Under the pieces are notes generated by a model, which was given only the letters and a program-made list of their open reading frames with translations, ran no database searches and was not told the origin of the DNA. Shown here one piece after another: positions 11,853 to 23,660 of a stretch of DNA of 64,000 nt; position 1 is the stretch's first letter, and the number at the start of each line of letters is the position of its first letter. The translations under genes and the position numbers were made by a program. Source of the DNA: Polytrichum commune (taxonomy: Eukaryota; Streptophyta; Polytrichopsida; Polytrichales; Polytrichaceae); the NCBI GenBank assembly GCA_950295325.1, contig OX485807.1, positions 40,206,440 through 40,270,439 of the forward strand, read 5' to 3'.

Positions 11853-12350
11853 GGCCACTTCACACACGAGACTGAGAGCCCGTGACCATTGCACTTGAAG
11901 CCCTCTCATTGGTGGAAAAGGTGGAGCCGGTCCAAGTTTGCTTCACACTATGCTTGAGGGACCAACGGAGTATATGAATGCAAGATGGATGTAAGGTCTA
12001 CATGGATTCTTACATGGCATTGAATGGATCATGATTCATGGTCACTTGGATTAGTTTCATAAACCACCTCTTGGAGGTAGGCCTAACACAAAACTAGGAG
12101 ATCATGGCACTCCGAACGCTCACAACCGTTGATTTATTCTATTTTATCATGCGTGAGGGACCTGCATGAATAGAAATCCATTGAAATAGCATTTGGTTGA
12201 GGGCATGGTCACATATGACGTCACACTACACTTGAGGATTCGTGACCACACTACATGATTTTGGAGGTGTCTTGGGACGGCCTTAAGACACTTCCATTTG
12301 GGCTCTCACAATTTCATGGTCACGGCTCTTGACTCGTGTGTGAAGTGGCC
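11853..12350. mobile_element. Non-coding element with imperfect terminal inverted repeats
   Basis: GGCCACTTCACACACGAG at 11853-11870 recurs inverted at 12333-12350. The arms continue through GAGAGCCCGTGACCAT against AGAGCCGTGACCATG, about 50 bp in all. There is no coding frame between them. The class is unknown. Confidence 0.6.
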
Positions 12351-14404
12351 CTTTGAGTCCCGCCCACAACGAATGGAAAATCGACACGTGTTCTTGAAGC
12401 GATAATTTGGAGTGTTAAACCTATCAATGCTTTGTTCTCTTAGTAGGTTGACCCCGATCGGGCTGTTATTTTGTGTTGTGGTTCATTCACGCATTTACAA
12501 AACATCCACCCTTAGGGTTTCCCAAATTCTCATTTTTCATTTCCTAGCCATTTAGTTCAAGATGTAGGCTCGTTTGAGGCAATATATATAGGGTTAGGTA
12601 GAGGCATCACATTTTAAGTGAATTTGTAAATTCTTTCCCAATGCGTTCATATTGCTCAACATCAAGGAGTATTCTCCATAGTGTTTTTTGTATAGTTCAC
12701 TTATATGATATGGAAGTCCTATATTTTGTGAATATCATAGGCTTGAAATTGCTCAAATTCATAATCATGAATACATTTTACTAAACATTATCTGGGGGAA
12801 AAAAATGCTCAAACCTTTATTGATGAGTTCACTCGTTTCCACACTCAATGCCCGAGAGCAATTAAGCGTTAAATAGAGGTGAACTTTGAAAAATGGAAGC
12901 AACATTTCTACATGACATTCATTATGGTAGCCAAACTTTGTGGGTACGATATGTGGACCATATGTGGTCATTTTTTTCATCGAGAAGAAGTCTATGGGCG
13001 ATGAAAGCAACTTCTGGCTTCTGGTGAGACCACGTTGCCTGTGCTTTCTCGACCGTCGGATTTGACTGATGTAACCCTCCTCCCCTGATCTCCTCTGTCC
13101 ACTGCGTTTGGACACTAATATGTGAATGGTAGGTTTATGACAAGGCTTGTAGTTCAAAATATACACCAAATTGCATCCATGTGTCACGAGGAGATTGAAT
13201 GTGTCTTTGAAGCATATACACTATCACAAGTACCGATTGTCAACACCAATGAGAATGTGTTGCGATCGATTAAAGAGTACAAATTAGAATCGTCATGGTT
13301 TTACCTCTTAGAACTTTTACATCTCAACTCCGATTTGGAAACTTGGAATGATGGTTCGCATGACTAGCAATGACTTAACCAAACAAGAGAAATTGCGATC
13401 CGATCCAATAGCCAAAATTATTTGTGAAGTAGGAAGTGAAGTGTCCACAATAGGACCACGTGGCACATAAATCGAAGATGCTTCAAGGGTTAATATGCAA
13501 TGACTCACCTCTTATAAGATCGGTCGCAATCTTACGATTCACCTCTCAAAGCACTATATCTTGGTACCACGATGAGCTAGTAAATATGACAAAGATGTGG
13601 GCAAGTTGTTGGTCACATTCACGGGACTTGTCCCTTACTACGAGTGTGTGTCTTGTGCTTGATTAATCCACCCCCGCCGAGCGTCTTGTAAACATCTAAC
13701 CTAACTTAGGTGGGTTTATATTAGGGTTAGGAGAGAGGGAATTGTCGTATATGAATGTACCTCTCATTCATTCAACATACAACCATGAAATAGTATGCAA
13801 GCTGGAGGTTGTTATTTGAAGTTGATTTGACTTCATAATTAGTTCTAAAGATCCCAAATTAGTAGGTTAGTCCAAGTCATTTGAGATGAATTGACCACAA
13901 TCCTACAAGTCGTCAGGTAGTTACATTGGATGGATGAGAAGTATGGCTTGTATGTTTCTCTCTCCCCAGAGATTTGAGGTTCAAAATGTCCTTTTATTGG
14001 ACCTTATTTTCTGGACTCAATATTGCACCCGGGTTTGAACAATGGATTCACAAACTAGGAGATTTCTTGAGTGGGGAGTGATGAGATTTGATAGAATAGT
14101 GATGACATATTAGCACCAACTTCATTTTTCCTGTCTTGTACTCAAACCCTAATACAAAATCTTTGGGTTCAAAGTTTTGCTCTCAACCAGTAGGATTGCT
14201 CATTTGTGAAGTTTTTGTTTATGTACTTACTTCATCTTAATAATCTTGGACCTTTAATGTAAACCCACTCTTAGTGACATCCACACTAACTTACTTTCCA
14301 CTTTGGCCCACATCACATTTGAAGCTCACCACCTTTCAATCGCAAACACATACATAAGCTCGGTGATATGTTTCTTGTTTCTTTGGTGATTTATTGGTTA
14401 TTGC
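12351..14404. other. Spacer, no gene seen
   Basis: A plus-strand frame at 13122-13367 and following sequence to about 13470 look weakly coding, but stops break them and no family is recognised. Otherwise there is nothing to report. Confidence 0.45.
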
Positions 14405-15125
14405 ATCCTCTATACTCCACATACAATTTTGATCGTTGGGATCGAATTTTGATTCGTCTCATCTAGGCTAAGCAGTTGCAATGAATCACATAAGATTGTC
14501 ATTTCAAGTGTCTAAATTGGAGTTGGAGGTGGTCATGCAAAGTGAAAGTTTTCTATCTCTTTAAGTGATCACATAGGCCTTTCCAATTTATGTTAAATTA
14601 AGCGACATGAAACATATTTTGAGCGCATGTGTTATTTGGTGACTTTCTTTAATCATGTACCTATATTTGATTGGCATGTGGTTAGGTGAGGATCAAAGAA
14701 CATTTACCATTAAGACACATGTTGAAAGGAGACTAGGTTATGTCTTCAATTTTTTTTTATACTACTTCACACTCAATAGTGAACACAATTGGGATGACCT
14801 CAACATATAGTTAAAGAATCAACAAGCATGCAATTCCTTTAATCGTAACTAAATAAGGAGGGGTCTGATTCAATCCGTTTTTAGTTGTTGTTGATGCTTC
14901 ATTGTAGATTTGCAAAGGCACCACAAGTGTCATTGTGTAAATCTAATTGGCACGTACAAGCTGGAGAACATGAATAACAAACTGAACAACACCCACATAC
15001 CTTAGTCCAATCTCATCGTAGCACATGTTTTTGGTGTCCATTCTTAACTGCAAGCATTTTGCCATATAGAGTAGAGACACCCATAACCAATCACTCAAGA
15101 GATTCTGCACCATACGTGGAGGAGT
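14405..15125 (+). repeat. Dispersed repeat R2, apparently split
   Basis: The left part (14405-14625) has CTCCACATACA, a CGTTGGGATCGAATTTTGAT-like block and TGATCACATAGGCCTTTCCA. The right part (from about 15007) has AGTCCAATCTCATCGTAGCA and TTGGTGTCCATTCTTAACTG. The parts are contiguous in the copies at 39895 and 62400, so about 380 bp may have been inserted here. Confidence 0.6.
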
Positions 15126-15789
15126 ACAAGGTAGTGCAATTTTTTTTCCTATGTAGGAAGATAGAGATCAGGATGACTGCAATATTTTTGGTGATTTTAT
15201 TCCTTGAATTGAAACCAACTGTGAATTTTTTACGCCAAAAGTTATCTCGAACATATTACCAATGTCTGCAGTCTATCATAACCGCTCATTCCTCCTCATC
15301 TTAGCACTCAAAACCAGGACATGTGTCATGCCACTATTGGTTCCAACTTGATCGAAATTCAATCCAGCCTGATTGAAATGCCGATGCCCTATAGATTGTT
15401 GATGGGGCCGTGATCGGAAATAGGCGCACCTACTATATACCACTCGAATAGAGGCGTCCAAGTAAGAGTGATCACGTAAGCCCCACATCCTTTACATGGT
15501 TGTACGCTGTCCACAATGATTGGCATATTGGGCAAAAGATATTGAAATTAAATCACTGACAAAGTCTCACATGACAAGTTGGGTCAAAACTGCAAGAGAG
15601 AAGAACGAGAACGAATCAGGGTTTTGGAACAACAGCAAACCAATCAATCTCAACCCTAACAGTGGATCTAGTACATACATAAATAGTGTTTTGGTTTTGA
15701 ACCAAGCATGACCCTATTGCTTGACCAATTCCTTCAGTCCTGACAACCAAAGTGTAGATGACAGTGGACACCTCTCGCGTCCGTGGCCC

Positions 15790-16110
15790 TAGGTACGGTG
15801 GGCGATTCTAACACAACAGACAATGTCGAGCATTAGATCGGCTCAGTAATTGACTCATCAAATTGGAAGTTGCAAATCACAAAGACTGTCGTCTTAAGTT
15901 TCAGGAATTGCAAGAGATGGAGGTGATTTTTAGTGAAGATTCTTCTCTTGTTTAGGTGATCACATTGACGCCCTCCTGGTTGCGTTCACAACTGACTGTA
16001 TTTTGAGCAGATATCCAATCTCATCTAACACATATGCTCTTGGTGTCCATTCTGAGCAAAAAGCTTTGCCAAATCAGCTCCAATGAAGGTGTCTGATTCA
16101 GATGAGTGAC
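15790..16110 (+). repeat. Dispersed repeat R2, diverged copy
   Basis: Contains GTGATCACATTGACGCCCTC, ATTTTGAGCAGATATCCAAT and CTCTTGGTGTCCATTCTGAG, in the R2 order. Confidence 0.55.
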
Positions 16111-16409
16111 CATGTGAGGCCCATGTACGTAGTTGCATTTCATCAGTGATTCTTCTTGAGTAATCCTGTACTTGATGGGTACAGATTCCTGTAATGTGCT
16201 AATGTGCAAAACCTAGGCTTCAAGTAAAGCATGGAACAGTTGCAGGCACAATTTCACCAAGTCAACAAACACATAGAATGTTGTTAGGTTTCTGAGTGCC
16301 TAACAAACGAACCACTCAAAAGAATGTTGTTTCTAGATATGTTATTCACTGAACTATCAATAGATACCGTGAGCATTGGGCAAAACAAACTTCATTGGTG
16401 CCCAGAAGA

Positions 16410-16784
16410 AAGGTAAGGCAGATGGTCTTAAAATGGTTAATGTTTCCAACTAGTCCGCTCCTCCTAGAATGCGAAACATGTGATTAGTGCGAGATGGTTA
16501 CCAAATTCAAATCGAGGCCATAACCAGTTTCCTCATGATTTTTGGAGCTCATATCAATATTGTATTCATTATCAAAGTGGAGATTCCTGTGCTCATTAAA
16601 TGGTCATGTAGGTCCCCCCCAATTATGTTGACTATTAAGCTTAGAATGGTTATCATGTTTTGAGCATGTAGTCCAATCTCTTTCAAACACATGCCTTTTT
16701 AACGTCTGTTCTTGGAGCCACACCAACCTTGCATATATAGGTGTCCTTAATAAGAAATGTAACCGAATAAGGGTTGTCTACCTT
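16410..16784 (+). repeat. Dispersed repeat R1, near full length
   Basis: Begins AAGGTAAGGCAGATGG and ends TGTCTACCTT, giving possible short inverted ends of the form AGGTAGAC. The interior matches the copy in RPB2 intron 24 along its length. Confidence 0.8.
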
Positions 16785-17241
16785 ACTCCCAAAAACACGC
16801 ACGACAGCCACAAATGGACCTTGCATAAAAAATTCAAGCTGGATTTAAATCTCTCCAGTAATGCGTGGTCAACACTAAACTCTGCTTCAAACCTGCTCAG
16901 TTCCATGAATGTCATTAATAAATTCCAAAACATTTTACTCAATTTACAACATTGATCATGTTTCCACCTAAACTCTCAACCCAACAAGAAACACGTTCAT
17001 CGGAGACAGGATGTGGAAGGAGGCCAGTGTGGCTTTTCTCTTCATCCTCATTAGCCAATTGGACTCCTAAAGGAATCAGCAAATTGAGTTTGTGTATACT
17101 ACTTCTAAAATAATTGTTAAGAATTATACAGTTGACGACATCCAGGGGTTGGACTGGGCTTCAAACGGTAAGTCACTGTACAATGAAAAAGCAAAGGTCT
17201 TGCTTACATTGGCACAATGACAAATAAGTAAATGGCCAGCA

Positions 17242-20200
17242 TCAGCCATGTGCTTCAACTGTTGCCGCCTCCATGACAGCTGATGTGATTTGCATCTTTG
17301 TAGTTGTCTGACTGAGATCCTTCACTTTGTTTTCAAGAATTGGAAATGGGAATGGTATGTGTGTGTTGAACAGCTGAATGGTTTCTTTCGTCGCTGCTGC
17401 TGAGCTTGAAAACTCTGGCATCCCTTGGATGTATCCTCGACTCCGCAATGCATTCTTCACTCTGCCCCTGCCATCCACCCCAAGGTTTGTTAGCTTCGAA
17501 CACAGCAGCAGACCCAAGGTATCATCATCATCATCATCATCATCAAGATGATTCAGATGCTGCCACCGTCACGAATTATGGTGTTGCTTCATTTTCAAGT
17601 TGATGTAAGTCTACATGTAATCCCAAAATGGGCATTATGAGAAATAGAAGGCTCCCGTAGAGTCCTGCCTCCTTTCAAAGGTAAACAACTTAAACGGGCG
17701 TGGACAAGCCAGCCAGCACCTATCTCCCCCTACGTTCCCACATGGTTGGTTGTAAGTATCCAGTTCACCTGATACCCCCACTATGAATGGGTGGACCATA
17801 GGTGGTAGGGTGCACCGGAAATCAAGTGCTAAGGTCACCCATTTGAGTACTATTCCGGCCTTAGGCAGCTTAACCTCGAAGTTTGCATAGTATCCAGGAT
17901 AAGGCCTTGGGTTTTAAGCCACCCTCCAAGGTATCATCACAGCATTACAACAAGTTGCATTGGGTAAGATGGCCGACTTTGTGACACATAATCATAATAT
18001 ATCAAAAGGCATGACAATATTCCATTTCGGTACTTCAATTACAGATGCTACTGCCAGGCCAAGGAGAGGTGGGACATGGAGCTAGTAGAACTTAGAATTA
18101 CATAATGCATTTCCATTAGCAATAATTTACAGACTCTGCTTACACAAACATAAGCTAATAGTATCACTCCAGGAATGGTGTCACTTGATTCACATCATCT
18201 GCCGAATCTTAATGGATTACTTGCAAATCACACAAGAATGTTGCTCTTTGTAGAAAAAAACAAACAAACTAGTGACACAAATAGTTGACATTTGTGAAGC
18301 AAAATCATAGTAAGGAACATAGATTTACCAATAACGAGTAGTAGAAAAGTGGTGCCAGTAGCATGGTCCTCCATTGTGAGTGCGTGCTAGAGTTTCCATG
18401 TCTCCAAACTCAAGAGCCCATGGACAATACCGCAGCCAATAGTTAATCACAGTACGCTCTGCATAATCAACTTCTTCACAGTGCTCGTATTTCACACTGT
18501 CACTAGCTTGCCACCACGCATCTTGGTGATACTCTGTGCTGCAGCCACACCAATTCCTCAATTTTAAACATGTCACTGCAGCAGTAACAAAATGACTTCT
18601 CTGCATTCAAAATCACCCCGAGAGAGAAAAATGCTATCTTGCCACCTCACACACTCACACAAGTGATTTCCAGACATGCAAAAGAAGAATTCTGCCTGAA
18701 ATATTCAGCGTGATTTGAAGGTGAGTTTACACACAACCACTGTTTAGGTGGTTGATGGTTGTACTTTAATATCTTCAGTTCTATTTTGAGGGATTAGGAG
18801 GGATAAGGTGGATTGATGACACCCACAACCACAACTACTCTACCTTGCCTGACTATAATACATGTGTTCCCATTCTTTTGGTTCTATTTTGTTTGTAGTT
18901 ACAATTTGGCGCAGGGAAAGAACTTCAATGCCAAAGCATAAGAGAGGATTTGTAGGACACAATTACTCTTGGACAAACTTTCCACTAGAATCCATAAATT
19001 GTTTGTGTCATCTCCACAGATTGCACCAAAAGGAGGGACAATTATTGAGGTCAAATCCACTCTTCAACCACTCAAGAAGTTGTGTGTAGATGGAAAAAAT
19101 TCATAGATGTAATCAAAAGTGGGCCCGAACCACAACCACAACCACAACCACTCAAGTAGTTGTGTGTAAGCACACCTTGAGAAACATAATCTTTGGGACC
19201 ACTGAGCCGTGATAATGTACACATTAAAATTCATACAAGGAGAATACTGGAGAATCCACCACTGAAAAGCAATTGAAGGGAAAAAAAAACCTGATTTGCA
19301 GAGGACCAATGCTGAGGCCATTATCTCCTGTGGGTGCTGGCATAATGAAGCTGGTCTCCACATGCCGCAATGCATTCAATAGTAACCTGTGCTTCTCCCT
19401 GTAAGTGTCAATGTCTGCAAAATAGATCATTCCTTGATTATAACTCTGAATCTCATTCATAGAGCCTCATTAAAATCTTACAAATAGCTGCACCATATGA
19501 AGAAAGTCCTCAAACACATACAGGCAGCTGACCTCCCATGTGTTACCTATTAGCAACGCCAATTGTCTTCTACTCAGACTAAACATAACCCAGTTGCAAA
19601 AAAGTTGACCCTTTCTAAAGCCACCTCTCTTAGACAATTATGAAAGAACCTCAGGTTGTTGGCAACAGAAATATTCTTCTTGGGTGCAAACTTTTTAACG
19701 AGCTGTGTTACCTACATTCACCTACTCACGAATACCCTTGTGTCATAACAAACCTGTGAATCCGTATATCAACACTGATTTCACATTGATTCACTCATAT
19801 TAGACTAGCATTAAATCAACGCTTACCATACATAAAGTTGCAACTTTAACCTTGTATTTTCTATAGTTTATCGTTGAAAGACATAAACAGTTGACACATA
19901 AAAAGATTTTGACCCCTAAAGGGTCTGCATAAACACTGACTCAACATTGAGCTTTAGCAATGCGTTCACATCCTTTAAACAATCATCTCCTGGTGATGCA
20001 TCTGCCCCCTGCATATCCAAATAACATATCCAAATGCAGAGTGTTACACGACTGTTGCACTAGCGAAATCAGAGGCCAACTTGTGCGATCAATGCACAAT
20101 TTCAGTAACCTCTTCTCAAATCTCTAAATTCATATATGAACGCTGATTTCACATTGATTCTGTACTCAATTGCTTGAAGACATAAAAAGGTTCGAATCAT

Positions 20201-21234
20201 GAGTTGAGTTAACGTTGACCGAACTATTAGCCAATGCTGAGTTAGCACTGAAAATATATTAAACCTGGACAGTATGTGTATAAACACTGCCTCAACATTG
20301 ATGTCAGCGATGAATTCACATGCATTTGCACAATCATAGTATTCTTGTCATGCAAGTGCCCAATCCTATCCGACATCCATTGAGTGTTACGAGACTGCTG
20401 CATTCACGAAATCGGAGGCCAAGTACTGTGATCAGCGCACAAATTGGGCAACCTGCGCTTCCCCCTTGAGGATAAACCTGAACCCTTAACCCTTGCCCAC
20501 CTTGCACAATCATATCTGCCTCTTTCACACCCAAATGAAATTTTCATAAGCAGAGTGCAACGAGACTGCTGCATTTCCGAAATCAGAGGACGAGTCAAGT
20601 AGTGCGATCGATGAGCAATTTCGGTAACCTCGTCACAAACCTCTAGATTCATATTCATCAACACTGCATCCACATTGATTTAATCACATCAAACTACGAC
20701 ATTGAATTAATGGCTGTAAGTTGAATTGATGTTGGCTGGATCATCAGCTCAATGTAGAGTTAGCACCGAAGCTTTATTGAACCGTAAACCTGAAACCCTT
20801 AACCCTTGCTCACCTTGCGGGTACGGGAAGACATCGAAGAACTTGGCATTAGCATGTGCGGCGATCCCTTTCAGCTTTGCCTTGGCGGCCCGCAGGTTCC
20901 ACATCTGTCTGGGACGCAGGATGGCATCCTCCGGCACGAACAACACATCGCCCGGGTACAGAACATCCGGGATTCCTCCGTTCACGTCCCGCAGCTCATC
21001 CAGAGTGAGGCCAAATCGCTCCGAGATTTCCCAGGCGCTGTCCCCGTCCTGCACCACGAACGCCTTGCTCCTCTTGGGAGGCAGCCGCAGCTCCTCCCCC
21101 GCGTACACCAAGTCGCCCTGTTGCCGCCTTTGCATCCAATTCGCTGCTTGAATGTCCTCCCACTTTACCCCGAGTCGCTCCCCTAGCCCCCATAGTGTGT
21201 CCCCTTCCTCCACCTTTACCTTCTCCATCTCCAT
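17242..21234 (-). CDS. LysM-LysM-lysozyme-like protein, 4 exons, 326 residues
   Basis: Exons: 21234-20814, 19414-19291, 18538-18329, 17467-17242. All introns are GT-AG and phases 1, 2 and 2 join in frame. The start is the first ATG after a CT/GA-rich leader. Residues 6-54 and 59-102 are two LysM domains (EEGDTLWGLGERLGV; QDGDSAWEISERFGL), which in known proteins bind peptidoglycan or chitin. From residue 141 the protein resembles i-type (destabilase-like) lysozymes. It has ALRHVETS with E160 as candidate acid, then GDNGLSIGPLQIS with D188 in HQDAW, then YAERTVINYWLRYCPWAL, LARTHNGGP and a TTRYW-GRVK end. No signal peptide or membrane segment is evident, so it is predicted intracellular. Plastid peptidoglycan or microbial walls are possible substrates, which is inference. 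The lysozyme class was assigned by eye. The gene is head-to-head with RPB2, 2.8 kb apart. Confidence 0.85.
17742..17924 (-). mobile_element. 5S-rRNA-derived SINE (SINE3-like) in intron 3
   Basis: On the minus strand, 17924-17807 aligns over about 118 nt with plant 5S rRNA. AACTTCGAGGTTAAGC matches the box A region, AATAGTACTCAAATGGGTGA matches the conserved AGTAGTACTxxGATGGGTGA, and the end CCGGTGCACCC matches the 5S 3' end. A non-5S tail follows to about 17742 and is shared with the repeat at 1-135. This pattern of 5S head plus unrelated tail in two places is that of a 5S-derived SINE rather than a 5S gene. Confidence 0.75.
18718..19178. mobile_element. TIR element in intron 2 of the lysozyme-like gene
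   Basis: The left end reads AAGGTGAGTTTACACACAAC and the inverted right end reads AAGGTGTGCTTACACACAAC. The flanks can be read as a 3-bp TGA duplication around AGGTG...CACCT. The interior holds CCACAA repeats and no coding frame. It lies fully within intron 2 (18539-19290). Confidence 0.7.
20015..20700. repeat. Degenerate tandem duplication inside intron 1
   Basis: Three related blocks share the pattern GAGTGTTACxxGACTGxTGCA, CGAAATCxGAGGxC and TCATCAACACTGCATCCACA-like ends, starting near 20037, 20387 and 20555. The middle block holds a copy of the exon-1 donor region: the minus strand reads GCAAGGTGGGCAAGGGTTAA, against GCAAGGTGAGCAAGGGTTAA at the true donor (20814). Confidence 0.6.
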
Positions 21235-21257
21235 CTCTCTTCTCTCTCTCTCTCTCT
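21235..21257. repeat. CT/GA microsatellite in the 5' leader
   Basis: A run of CT dinucleotides, GA on the transcribed strand, sits directly upstream of the start codon of the lysozyme-like gene. GA-rich leaders are common near plant transcription starts. Confidence 0.7.
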
Positions 21258-21339
21258 CCCCACCGTTACCTCGCCATCGTCATCATCATCATCATCACCT
21301 CCTCCAAACTCCTTCTCCTACTCCGAAGAAGAAGGAACA

Positions 21340-22210
21340 ATGAGAGAAAAGAAGATATTACCCTAACCCCTCGATAAGCAAATCCTTTGTGACAAGCACT
21401 CCGACAATTCCAACAATTCCAACAATTCCGAGCTCCGATGTGGCTGAGAGTTGGCCAACCCTATCTTCTATGTTTGTAGATTCGCCTTTGTGTGTATTTA
21501 TGCAAATTTAAAGGATTGAGACCAAAACATGCCTTCTTCTCTCTCATCACCTCCTGATGGCGGAGAGACCATGAGGGAAAAGAAGACATTACCTAACCCC
21601 TCGAAAAGCAAAACCACATCCCCAATCGGGAATGCGAGCTCAGCGATACATCAACATTGACATAACATTGAGCACAGCGAGAGCTTATACACGCAATTGC
21701 ATCTGCGCAATCATCATCTTCTCGAAAAGACATTAGAGAGAATGAGAGAATAGACATTGCTTAATCCTTCCAAAAGCAATTCCTCTGTGATAGGAACCCC
21801 AACAATTCCGAGCTCCGCTGTAGCTGAGAGTTTGCTCACTCTATCTTCTGTGAAGAAGGAAAAATGAGAGCAATTCCCAGCTCCGATATGGCTGAGAATT
21901 TGCGGAATCGAGGAGAATGACGGGCTTTGTGAGAGAGAGGACAAAATGAGGTTATAGACATAATCTAATGCCTCGAAAAGAAAATCCTCTCTTGTGATAG
22001 GAACTCCAGCAATTCCGAGGCCCGATATGGCTGAGAGTTTACGGGATCTATCTTCTGTGAAGAATGAGGGGCTCTATGAGAGAGAGGACAAAAGTGAGAT
22101 TCAAGACATTACCTAATACCTCAAAAAGCAAATCCTCTGTGCTAGGAACTCCAGCAATTCCGAGCTCCGATGTGGCGGAGAATATTCCGAATTCCTTCTG
22201 TCTGTGAAGG
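21340..22210. repeat. Degenerate tandem repeats upstream of the lysozyme-like gene
   Basis: About five imperfect copies share CTCGAxAAGCAAATCCTCTG, AGGAACTCCAGCAATTCC and GAGCTCCGATGTGGCTGAGA. They begin near 21365, 21600, 21760, 21975 and 22115. The array covers the likely promoter of the lysozyme-like gene. Confidence 0.75.
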
Positions 22211-22732
22211 AGCATGAGGAGCGAAAGAAAGAGAGAAGAGAGATGATGATGATCGTGTACGTAGCTTAGCAAGTCCTTCCTTGCTGAGAATTGCATTCCA
22301 AGAACCAATGTAGCTCCAATGCAATCCTCGGGAAAGAAACTGAGAAAAGGGAGAAGGAGGAGAGACCCCAATGTGAAATAAGAGAATGCGAATCGTGTCG
22401 CGTCGCGAATATTTGAAGCTTGGATGCCGCGGAGGAGCGAGAGAGAGAAGGTCTGGAATCTTCAACATTTTAAGATTCTAGGATCTTGCTGCTTGTGTGT
22501 GAGGAAGATCAGGTTCAGGAAGGAGGGATATATTCTGAATGTACATAAGAAGTAGATTTTAGAAAAGTGATGGAATTTATTGATTGACCGTGTCAGAAAT
22601 CTTTCTTGTAGACCCTGATTGGGCAACCGATTTTTTAGATTGTAAATTCTGAATAAACTCAATTGATTCACTGTAAGAACAAAGAATATGTCAAAAGTGA
22701 AAGATTAAGGCCTAAATAAAACAAGGGGGGTA
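22211..22732. other. Spacer, no gene seen
   Basis: GA-rich at the left, AT-rich at the right. Minus-strand frames here lack any recognisable motif. Confidence 0.5.
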
Positions 22733-23030
22733 CACTACATATTGTAACTAGTGTCATATGGTATTTCATGTCAATGTGGTAACTTTCTCAATGAGACTTC
22801 TAACGAAGTAGTTTACAAATTTTGTCATGGATGATTGAAATTTGGATGAAAAATCACTTAGTAAGTGATAGTAATTGCAATTTTGTAAATGTATAATGTC
22901 CAAAGTTTTGCACAAGGTATGACAAATAATGTCATGTTTACATTTAGTGTTGGTGACATTACACCGACGGTTTACAATTAGTTTTGAGCAAGTCAAATAG
23001 AATTGGTGACATTAAATACAATATTTAGTG
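22733..23030. mobile_element. CACTA-like MITE, family B
   Basis: Ends are CACTACATATTGTAACTAGT and the inverse of CACTAAATATTGTATTTAAT, about 24 bp of terminal inverted repeat, flanked by TA on both sides. The interior includes TTTGTCATGGATGATTGAAA, shared with the 37843 copy. Confidence 0.85.
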
Positions 23031-23419
23031 TAGTTGCAAGAGTGCTTTACCCTTATAATATACACATGTGGTTAATTTTAGTCAACAATCTGACCAAGAT
23101 CAAAGCATGACTCATTTTAGCAACCACTTTAGGTTGATACTCATTTACAATTGAATTCCACTTGAAGAACAAGTTACTAACACCATAGAGTTACAACATA
23201 TATGTGGATAGTTGGCTGCCAAACTTAAATGGCCCATTTTATAGACCACCCCAAGGTCTCTTCCCTCATGGCAAAGCCAATGAAAACTGACGTTCCCCCT
23301 CAAAAAGAAGAAGTGTGAGAGGGTGTTCTAACATGGTGTAACATACACAAGTGCAATTAAAATTTCAATCAAATTTTCTGGATGACTGTATGCAATAATT
23401 TCCTCTCGCCCAGACCTTC

Positions 23420-23660
23420 GGGCAGGGGCACAAACATTTCTACTCGGGTAGCCTTTGCCTTCGTTGAGAATGAGGATGAACCCCACGAAGCAGCCGAGGA
23501 AAAACGGATAGAAGGACTTGCGAATGAGGGATTCGGATGATAAAAAAGGATGAATGATATCTGGTCCTTCGGCCGCGCCGCTGTATTTCTTGTTCTTCGC
23601 TGTATTTGCCTAGATTAACGGGCAGGGAGACAAAATTTTAAACTTGGGCAGCCTTGCCCG
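23420..23660. repeat. Pair of 40-bp direct repeats upstream of RPB2
   Basis: GGGCAGG...CACAAACATTT...CGGGTAGCCTTTGCC at 23420 recurs as GGGCAGG...GACAAAATTTT...TGGGCAGCCTTGCC at 23620, exactly 200 bp apart. Both lie about 0.45-0.65 kb upstream of the RPB2 start codon. Confidence 0.65.

Noticed and set aside
13122-13470. Possible small gene with frame containing EEIECVFEAYTLSQVPIV
   Set aside because: Interrupted by stops, with no recognisable family and no splice structure that extends it.
17807-17924. Functional 5S rRNA gene
   Set aside because: Too diverged from plant 5S, isolated inside an intron, with a shared non-5S tail in another copy, so a SINE is the better reading.
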